A stretch of DNA of 64,000 bases from Spodoptera frugiperda (lineage: Eukaryota > Arthropoda > Insecta > Lepidoptera > Noctuidae): assembly GCF_023101765.2 (NCBI RefSeq), contig NC_064226.1:6378001-6442000 (forward strand), read 5' to 3'. The first letter of the stretch is position 1, and each line of letters starts with the position of its first letter. The notes under the pieces were generated by a model. It was not told the origin of the DNA. It worked only from the letters and a program-made list of their open reading frames with translations, and made no database searches. The translations under genes and the position numbers were made by a program. This document shows, one piece after another, positions 55,844-64,000 of the stretch.

Positions 55844-57090
55844 CCCACTTCACGACGTTTGTCATACTAAGCCATTTCACCTTTGCAACCAATTTTGACC
55901 ATCCATTGTTTGAGTATAGCATGTATTTAAGCACTATTTTTCCATGATTTATGATTTTTATTTACACTGACTATTGAATAAAATGGTTGTTATGTTATTT
56001 TAAATGAAATGTATGTTTTACCTGCGAATTAATAAGATTAAACTTGCTGAGGTTTTTCAAGTACCAAATTAGGAGTAATTCTACAAACACTTTAAATTTT
56101 AATGTTTTTTAATATTGATATTAATTTAAAAGTCTCATGGCATTATAATATACTATTTGAATACTACTTATATATTTTTACACAGAACTTAGTCCTAATT
56201 TTAATGAGAGAATGCCAACGAACTGACAAACAACTAATTGCTTGTTATACTTAATCCCAACTTAATCTATGCAACCAAGATTAAGAAACCTCGAGTTAGG
56301 TATTAAACTTTGCTTTTCAGTAAAGTTTTACTAAGTTGTACTTAATCCTCATTTATAGCGTGTAAAGGAGGTGAAGGTTTCATTATAAAATTAGTTGTAG
56401 GTGGTATTAAGAATGGGAACTAAGTAAGTCTTTCGTGCCAAGACTAATTTCACTTAAGAAGGATTTGTGACCTTTTTCATTCTGAATTTGAATGGGTAAT
56501 AGGTTATTAATATTTTTGTTTATTTAATCATTCATAAATAAGTAATGAATAGATTTTAATTTGTAAAATAATTTACAGATTCATGATAAGACTTATTTTC
56601 TATTCTAAACGATTTTCTTAATGATTATTATCACTGAATGGATAAAGGTTTCTGGTCACGTTTGTATTGGGATAATTACCTTCGAACGGCTTTCTCAATA
56701 AATCCTAATTCATTGTTAACGATTCTATATAGAATTCTGAGGCTCAATATGTAATTTATATTGCGAGATGCTGAATAATTCTAAGTCTGTAGATAATTGC
56801 TGAAATATTATTATTTTAATTTAGAAACTCTAGGTAGAGTAGAAATAATTTTATGTAACTAGGTTTATAATTTTATTTTAAGTTTTCACATTTAGTTAAA
56901 TTATAAATACAAAAATAATTACGTTTTTTATTAAACTTTGAAATGATTTTTTTGGTTGTCGAGAAATCTATTTCAAATTAATATAAAAGTGTTTGGAAAA
57001 CTTTTAAAGTAATAAAGAATATGTTTGTACAAAAATGCAACTATGCAACAACTCACAAAGTACGATTGCAATCACTTTACAACAGTTAAG
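55844..57090. other. Upstream flank of the RGS7BP-like gene
   Basis: AT-rich; no exon or named promoter element could be supported. Confidence 0.35.
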
Positions 57091-57094
57091 ATAT

Positions 57095-57230
57095 TGCTAC
57101 GCTCGTAGTACGTCGTAGCGCTACGGGGCTACGGAGCTACGAGCCGTGCGGGTCCCGGCGTAGCGGCTGGCGCTCGACTGCCGCAGCGTGCGACTGGTCG
57201 CTACGACCCGCGCACTCCGCACCGTAATGA
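57095..57230. repeat. GC-rich palindrome cluster built on 'gctacg/cgtagc'
   Basis: Includes a perfect 12-bp palindrome, CGTAGCGCTACG (57114-57125), nested in an 8-bp inverted pair GCTCGTAG (57101-57108)/CTACGAGC (57137-57144), followed by more 'gctacg' and 'cgtagc' words. An abrupt GC island in AT-rich DNA. Confidence 0.5.
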
Positions 57231-58247
57231 TTGACAAAAAAAACTTCACCTGTATTTTCTTGCATATGAAAGTGAATATGTGCTAAGTAAACATTAATTA
57301 ACCATGCATTAAAAAAACATATTTTTAGTTAACGGTATTATTTTTGTTTCTAAAGTCCAAACTTATCAGATATGTGTGTTAAAGCGACATTTTAACTTTT
57401 AAGTTGTAATTGAAAAAATAACAAGTTAATTATTTTTAAGCCAAGTAAAGCCTAGATCTAAAAAATAGATCTGGTTTGTGTTAAACATAGATACAACGTA
57501 AATATTTTTTCAGCAACTTTGAGAATCGACTCCACGATCCACAAGTTAAACCGCAATCGCCAATTCATTGCGTGACATTCTTTTATAGCATCATTAATCA
57601 ATATATAGACAATAATTTGTACTTATATAGTGTGACTTTGAATTCGATGTATTCCTCTCGGGAGGTGATAATACAACTAATTTCTTACAAAATTAGCCCT
57701 GAGGTCCTTGGGCGGAAAGTGGCTAGTTTCTGAGATATTCAACATTTTCGGTTTTGGTAAAAAAATCCCGAATTGATTACAAAAACATCAATAACTAAAA
57801 AAATACTGGTTGGATTTTAGTTATTTTAGTTTTAATCAGTTGCCAATACATCAGTTATCATTTATAAATACTAATAATGGCAAAAATATCATTCGTTTTA
57901 AAATAGCAAGTAATTTCCTAAGAAATTTTGTTTTGTTTCACTAATTTGGTCAATAGATAACTGGATTTATTTCAAAAAAAATATATGACACTAAGCGTAC
58001 AAACTATTAGAAAAAAATTCTTGGTTTATTAGCTACCCAGAAACGTAAAAATATTTACAAAATTCCCAAAAACAAATGAATTAATTGACGATAAGTAGAG
58101 CGTAAAGAGAAAAGCGCAATTCCAAAAACATCTTAATTTGCAAAATTTTGTTCAAAATGATCTTCCCTACGACGAATACATGCCCGAACACACTTCCTTA
58201 TCTCTATGACGTTCACTCTTGGGCTGAATATGCGTCTTATTTCGTCA

Positions 58248-58457
58248 CTATGTTTTGGAGAAGAATTTCGATGCTCGGCCAATTCCCTCTGCATAAACAA
58301 GGGACTTCATGTAAAAATCAACCAGCGTTAGATTCTGGACACCGCGCTTGCGATGTAGTTGGACCCCCATGCCAATACAACGCCTGGGAACCAAGGTATC
58401 CAACCATTGCCCCACAGTAGTTCGATAGTGCGCTGGATAAACTATCACAATATCCAT
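58248..58457 (-). pseudogene. Transposase C-terminal fragment, left arm
   Basis: Open - strand frame reading VGQWLDTLVPRRCIGMGV, then VQNLTLVDFYMKSLVYAE. These align with the WIGRGG..., SPDLTPLDF.LW..LK..VY blocks near the last catalytic residue of IS630-Tc1-mariner transposases, with key prolines and glycines lost. Remnant only. Confidence 0.55.
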
Positions 58458-58741
58458 TATTAGCTACAAAAAAGTCAACAAACTCCGAAAAAAGCAACCC
58501 ATCGTTAGCGTATACGGTTTTAATTCAAATGTTTGCAGGGGTATCATAAATAATTATTTGATCGGACCCTACTTTTCATCCAACAATTTAAATGGTGAGA
58601 ATTATGAAAAAAATTGAGGAATGTGCTAGGGTCATTGTTTTAAATTTGAATTTAGAAACAAGATGAATTAACTTATTCTACTTATTGAATTAATTTATTA
58701 ATTTGATTGACGAATTTATTCCACCTGACGATTGTCAAGTG

Positions 58742-59056
58742 CATTATCGAACTACTGTGGGGCAATGGTCGAAAACATTGATTGAGGCCCAGGCATTGGA
58801 TTAGTAGGGTGGTCCAACTACATGGCATGCACAATGACCAGAACCTTCGCCGGCCGATTTTTACATGAAGTCCCTTGTTTATACTGAAGGAATTGGCCGT
58901 GTATCGTAATTCTTCTCCGAAACATATTTGAAGATAATGTCGAAATAAGACGCATATTCAGCCCAAGAGTGAACGTCATAGTGATAAGGAAGTGTGTTCG
59001 GGCATGTATTCGTCGTAGGGAAGATCATTTTGAACAAAATTTTGCAAATTAAGATG
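58742..59056 (+). pseudogene. Transposase C-terminal fragment, right arm
   Basis: Outward-reading on the + strand: HYRTTVGQWSKTLIE, later GGPTTWHAQ with stops, EPSPADFYMKSLVYTEG, then in another frame EIRRIFSPRVNV and VRACIRRREDHFEQNF ending in a stop, the usual transposase C-terminal signature. Interrupted by stops and at least one shift. The left arm carries the complementary copy. Confidence 0.55.
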
Positions 59057-59561
59057 TTTTTGAAATTGCGCTTTTCTCTTTACGCTCTACTTATCATCAA
59101 TTAATTCATTTGTTTTTGGGAATTTTGTAAATATTTTTACGTTTCTGGGTAGCTAATAAACCAAGGAAGTTTTTCAAATAGTTTGTACGCTTAGTGTCAT
59201 ATATTTTTTTCGAAATAAATCCAGTTATCTATTGACCAAATTAGTGAAACAAAACAAAATTTCATAGGAAAATACTTGCTATTTTAAAACGAATGATATT
59301 TCTGCCATTATTAGTATTTATAAATGATAACTGATGTATTGGCAACTGATTAAAACTAAAATAACTAAAATCCAACCAGTATTTTTTTATTTATTGATGT
59401 TTTTGTAATCAATTCGGGATTTTTTTACCAAAACCGAAAATGTTGAATATCTCAGAAACTAGCCACTTTCCGCCCAAGGACCTCAGGGCTAATTTTGTAG
59501 GAAATTAGTTGTACTATCACCTCCCAAGAGGAATACGTCGAATTCAAAGTCGCCCTGTATA

Positions 59562-61949
59562 CGTCCATTGTTAATTATGTACTCAGTAAGCAATGTGCCC
59601 TCAAAGCAGAATTGTTTGAGCTTGGCTTGAATGTCGAACAAAGCACTGCTGGCTTTGAATTTCAAACGGAATTATTCGATCACATACAACGACAGCATTT
59701 GATGAATGTTTGTATGTATGTGTGTATGTATATGTACTGGTTATTGCATGCTTTACAAGGTGTATGTAATACGAGATTGTACCCGTGGCATTGTTTACCT
59801 GAGGCCTAAGTCCTTCTTTGTACTTCGAATCAAATGTATAAAAATTTTTTTTTTGAGTAAATAAAACATAGAGAGCAAATAGCAAAAATAAAAATCTACA
59901 TTTTTTATATTAATCGGGAAATTTTATGTGAAAATATTTATTATGTAGTTCTTTAAAAGTTTGTCAATTTAATGGACATGTCTTAAAGTAAACTACTATC
60001 GCCTAGTCTGAAATTGAATTGTCTCTGATTAGGCGATAGTAGAACGAAAAAACGGAGTGGAGTTGGTCAAACAATGATAACAAATAAATATAATTTTAAA
60101 TCAAGCTTTTTTCTATATTTCTTTTATTTTTAGATAACATTGTGATGTCAGACATGAAATACGAGATAACTATTAAAATATAAACAAAAAATTTCATCTC
60201 AAATACTAATGACATTAATATGGAATCGAAAATTGAAGATAAAATATTTATCTGAACTGAAACAAATGAAAGAGCTCGTATTTTTTGAGAATTCACATTG
60301 TATCATCGAAAAATATAAAATGTATTTTGTTTTAAAATCATTTTATTTTAGTCTCTTTTTTATTTTATTAAACAAATACCGAGAATGTAACAAAATATTT
60401 GAAAGCAGTGAGCATATGAATACAATGCTTTTTGCAAACATGTAGAAAATTCCATTGAAATCCGTCAAAAGTGAAAAGAAAGGAATATTCCAGTTATTTC
60501 TTCGTCGAATATACAGTGCAGTAACGAGTAAAAATAGTTTCCATTGCTTGCGAAGGTAGCAGATACAAGAACTTTCCTTCGTTCGTATATAAAATAAAAC
60601 ATGAGCCGGTGTAAAACGATACTTCGAACCTTAAGTGGTCCTATTTATATACCATTCGTAGCCTTTTACGGGCTTTATACAAAGAGTGTTAAAGAAACAG
60701 GAACATTTAAATTCTGATTAAAACTTCTTCGTTCAATCAGTAAAGTGTAACCTGTTTATGAATTAATAAGAATTTTCAATTAACTACGTTTAAAAGGATC
60801 ATCTTTAACCTCGTTTATATGAAGTCGGTTAATATACTAAAACCTATTCCTAAAAAAGTATTTGTTACTTTTCTTTTATTACAACAAATACTTTTCTAAT
60901 AACCACATCAAAGTGGATTACATACAGGTCAAACTGAGAATATTCTTGTCGGTTAAAATATACATTTCTTTATGTTCATATAAAAATATTTATAGAGGAG
61001 AAAAGAGTACCTACATCGTAGTTATAATAAGAGTAAAAGACCAATTTCAAAGTCTAAAAATTCGGGTTAAATGTCAGGCTAACTGGTTACAAATTCAAGA
61101 CTGTTTAATGAAGTTAATCAAAAGTTTGCTACGGGGTTAATTATAATAAAATCATCATTTAAATGTTAAATGTTACATCTTAGTTCGTGGTACAGATATG
61201 AGTTCATAAATGTGAAATAATTAGTGTTTGCTCCCCTCGGTTCGTGTGGAGACTAGCAAATGTTGAACCATTTCAGTATACAACAATTACGCTCCACGGA
61301 GATTGGAAGTGGAGTACTAAGACATGTCTATTAATCTAGGAAACTCACTACATAATACGTGTATTACGACACTACACTATATATATGTGTAATAGGTATA
61401 TTACGACACCGTATATATCAATAATGTTAAATATTCATGTGACATAGTCGTGTCTTGTTCGCTACACATGACATAACTACACTACAAATTGTATATCTGT
61501 ATAATTATGTAGTTCTAATAGTCAATATAATAATTTACAACCATGTTGCATGCAACAGTTTCAATCAGAATTACTCAATTACATATTCATATGAGTAATG
61601 GATATGACGTCACGAGTTTGTTTGAAGCGCGGGTCTGTATAAAGACTACCTGTTGAAAGAAAAACATGGGTATTTTAAGTTATTAGTTTGGGCTCGTTGC
61701 TTTGTGTTATTTTGTTGGATATTACACTCAAATGTGATGAGGTTATCTATTTATATGTTTCTATTATGTGGTTATTTCGAGATATTTGACTTTTAGTTTA
61801 AGGCTACCGTAGTTGTCGTATAATAGTAGATACGAACTAGAATTAAGATTTTACTGTAAACTATTTGGAACAAACCGTCTTTTAAATTTTCTTAAAAAAG
61901 TGCGATCAGGTATTGTTAACATTCTCGTGTTGCTAATCTCTTTCATACT
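59562..61949. other. Intergenic, no gene seen
   Basis: AT-rich, with the hairpin at 59993-60042. Open frames of up to 94 codons have no motif. Confidence 0.35.
59993..60042. repeat. 13-bp hairpin
   Basis: CTACTATCGCCTA (59993-60005) and TAGGCGATAGTAG (60030-60042) are exact reverse complements around a 24-nt loop. Confidence 0.5.
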
Positions 61950-62097
61950 TCGGCAGACTGCCTAGCGGGTTACCGTGGCTCCGTCTTGAAAAGCAGAAGT
62001 AGAATCAGGGTGGTTTTTAGTCAGTAAGAACCTGACAGTCCCTTTCGCCTCGCGGGAGAACGCATTAGATGATTTTCCCCTTCAAAAAAAGTATCAT
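61950..62097 (+). repeat. Dispersed retroposon-like repeat C
   Basis: 'agactgcctagcgggttacc', 'gggtggtttttagtcagtaa', 'cctgacagtccctttcgcct', ending 'gattttccccttcaaaaaaa', the copy with the clearest A-tail. Confidence 0.6.
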
Positions 62098-62494
62098 TGA
62101 TACTTGCTTAGTTGTCTCCAATATATTTTTATCATTATTTTTATGTATAAAGGCAAAAGCAGTGATTTAACGTAATATTATACGAATACGAATAATTTAT
62201 CTGTTGTGAGTTCAATGAACTAAGAGGCTTTACGTCTACAGTTCAATAGACTCGTGAAGATTTATACATTTATGTAAAAATGTTAATTGTTGAATTTCCT
62301 CTGAGAGTCGTAATACATGTTTTGTATGAATATGAGTTTAATATATTCGTACGTATTCCCAGTAAAGATATATTGGTCTGATTGTTTCTTTGATGTTGTA
62401 TGGAATTCCGAATTTCACAAAAAAAATTGTTGAATAACCTGGGATCGGGGTCAAAACTGAAAAGGCAAATCGAAATACCATTTTTTTATACTTT

Positions 62495-62620
62495 ATAGGA
62501 TGGCGTTTGGCCACTATCTCGCCTGGTGGTACTTAAGAGCAACCTGTTCACTCGGTACTTGAAGACACCCTTGAAGTTGTATTTTGTAGGAAACACACAG
62601 ATTCCGGCAAAAAATAAAAT
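62495..62620 (+). repeat. Dispersed repeat F, copy 2
   Basis: Counterpart of 53430-53585: 'cgcctggtggtacttaagag', 'ctgttcactcggtacttgaa' and 'gtaggaaacacacagattcc'. Confidence 0.5.
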
Positions 62621-63042
62621 AAAACACTAATATACATAAAATAGTAAATACAATGAACTCAGCGTTACAAAAACTAGACGTATGATAATTATTTATATCA
62701 AAAATAATAACTACTTATTTATATTTTTGTGCGTGACCACATTTGGTTTGTGATGTCAAGAAAAACCTGAAAAAACTGAAAGTAGAACGTCATACCCAGT
62801 AGTCACATGTTAATTTAATTAGTTTGTTACTCCACTCGGCTATGTATGTAGTGTGTAGTGTATGTGTACATGTATCTAATGAACTCATGTTCAGAGAATG
62901 CAGGTCAACGCTACCTTGGATTAAATATATTATACTTGTAATTTCAGTAAAATATTATGAGGAATTCATTGAGATATACAATACTATAGTCTTACATTTT
63001 CTCTTTTTGATAATTACTAAGATTTTTAATGTACACGCACTT

Positions 63043-63142
63043 GTAACACAAATGGTGAAAAGTGGGTGTACAATGTATAGCGGCATTACGTGCCGTAATG
63101 TGCATCTTTGCCTACCCCTTCGGGGGTACAAGGCGTGACGTT
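63043..63142 (+). repeat. SINE family B, 3' part
   Basis: 'cacaaatggtgaaaagtggg', 'cattacgtgccgtaatgtgc' and 'ctaccccttcgggggtacaa', ending 'ggcgtgacgttg'. Only the tail half, opposite in direction to the other copies. Confidence 0.75.
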
Positions 63143-63220
63143 GACTAAGATATTTCATTTGATATTTGTTAATGGATATGTCAGTGTTATCGAAAGAATG
63201 GAAGTGGTATTCTAGATTAT

Positions 63221-63384
63221 AATGGTTGGCACGGTGGCTGGGCAACCGGCTGCCGTGTAGCGGGTTCGATTCCCGCACAGAGCAACTCTATAAATTATTG
63301 TTCCGGGCCTGAGTGTCAGGTATGTATGGGCTTGTATGCTTAATGCTGAAGATAAACCTAGTGTGGAGCAATGTTTAAAAAATC
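63221..63384 (+). repeat. tRNA-derived SINE, family A
   Basis: Well-preserved head: 'ggttggcacggtggctgggc', 'aaccggctgccgtgtagcgg' and 'gttcgattcccgcacagagc', with a shortened body. Confidence 0.8.
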
Positions 63385-64000
63385 TATATCTGTGCCAAAT
63401 TCCACTCAGAAGTTTCTGTGTGAAATAGTGACAAACGTCTTATATCTGTCACATTTATGATTCTGGTAGGATATCAATACGCTTCTCTATATCGCGTAGG
63501 TAAAACGTAGGTATAGGTACTTACTACAGATACACTTCCGACACAAGTATGATATTATGTTTCAAACAATAAATAATGTATCCGCACCTATAATCCTATA
63601 ACAATTTCTCAAAATATTTTGCTTCAAGAACACTCTTAGATTTTCGACAAGTCCTCGATTTTCCTCTCAATTACACACATTTCTATCGCATTCACAAATT
63701 GTACAAACAATATTTTTATCAACACGTTACAAAAGATGTATAACATCGGTGGTACGAAACGAAAGTAGGTCATTGTTACAAAATAATTCGACGTTCCGTA
63801 TTCAGGCAGTCCTACGATAATATTATGTTAACCTGTTTACCGTGTGACGAGTGACGAGTAAGCAGGTAAATACAGCGCTTTGGGATATCTAAATTTATTT
63901 AAAGTAATGTATACTCTTGGACATACACTTCCATGATAATGTTTGGGATCGACGGCGCGGTCAAATATGTGCAGTGAGCAGCCAGCCTCGCCGGGCCTCA
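63385..64000. other. Window end, no gene called
   Basis: The last ~60 bases turn GC-rich ('cgacggcgcgg', 'cagccagcctcgccgggcct') and could begin an exon or promoter continuing beyond the window. Confidence 0.3.

Larger units (their letters stand above)
57624..59561. mobile_element. Fold-back DNA transposon with ~0.83-kb inverted arms
   Basis: The left arm (57624 to about 58448) and right arm (about 58728 to 59561) are reverse complements over their whole length with scattered differences. Outer ends read TATA(T/C)AG(T/G)G(T/C)GACTTTG in both, consistent with a TA target duplication. Each arm holds the 3' part of a decayed transposase reading outward. The spacer (58449-58727) is AT-rich and unrelated. 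It appears to derive from two inverted 3' halves of one Tc1/mariner-superfamily element. Confidence 0.8.

Noticed and set aside
58148..58420. 90-codon + strand frame in the left fold-back arm
   Set aside because: It is the antisense of the transposase fragment; the - strand reading carries the transposase-like blocks.

Overview
The window is AT-rich, intron-rich animal DNA, almost certainly from a moth, probably a noctuid-like lepidopteran. The evidence is GT-AG spliced genes with long introns, at least eight copies of one tRNA-derived SINE and five of another, several small palindromic MITE families, a CR1-type LINE carrying a PHD-finger ORF1, and (GTCT)n-bearing dispersed repeats. There are no bacterial-style operons. 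The species call is inference from repeat style, not from a marker gene. Splice junctions below were worked out by hand from consensus sites and frame continuity.

Layout. (1) 1-11.4 kb: intergenic, with MITEs, SINEs and hairpins and no gene I can support. (2) 11.5-18.8 kb, + strand: two tandem paralogous four-exon genes for small, secreted, cysteine-free, charged proteins (266 and 312 aa). They have identical intron phases and share promoter sequence; I do not recognise the family. (3) 19.6-19.9 kb: a coding-like island with a consensus donor on the - strand, unresolved. (4) 23.4-55.8 kb, - strand: one conserved gene in five short exons, 221 codons plus stop. I read it as an insect relative of the RGS7-binding protein/R9AP family, which anchors R7-type RGS proteins to membranes: a helical N-terminal part, then a polybasic stretch and a C-terminal Cys-Cys pair. 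No exon exceeds 183 nt, so open-reading-frame scans miss it. (5) Its second intron (14 kb) holds a nearly complete CR1-type LINE (29.4-39.2 kb) in the same orientation as the gene. That LINE is split by a young non-autonomous LTR element (31.6-35.8 kb) with matching 444-bp LTRs, a decayed gypsy-type protease, a ~101-bp minisatellite and a GC-rich 26-bp minisatellite. (6) 41.9-55.8 kb: first intron with more SINEs and MITEs. (7) 55.8-64 kb: upstream flank, including a ~1.9-kb fold-back DNA transposon whose ~0.83-kb arms each carry the 3' end of a decayed Tc1/mariner-superfamily transposase.

How the parts relate: the RGS7BP-like gene is a candidate G-protein-signalling component with an intron expanded by nested transposition. 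The secreted pair is a local tandem duplication that has diverged fast. The rest is mobile-element sediment. The longest open frames, apart from the LINE and exon 2 of the second secreted gene, lie in minisatellites and are not genes.
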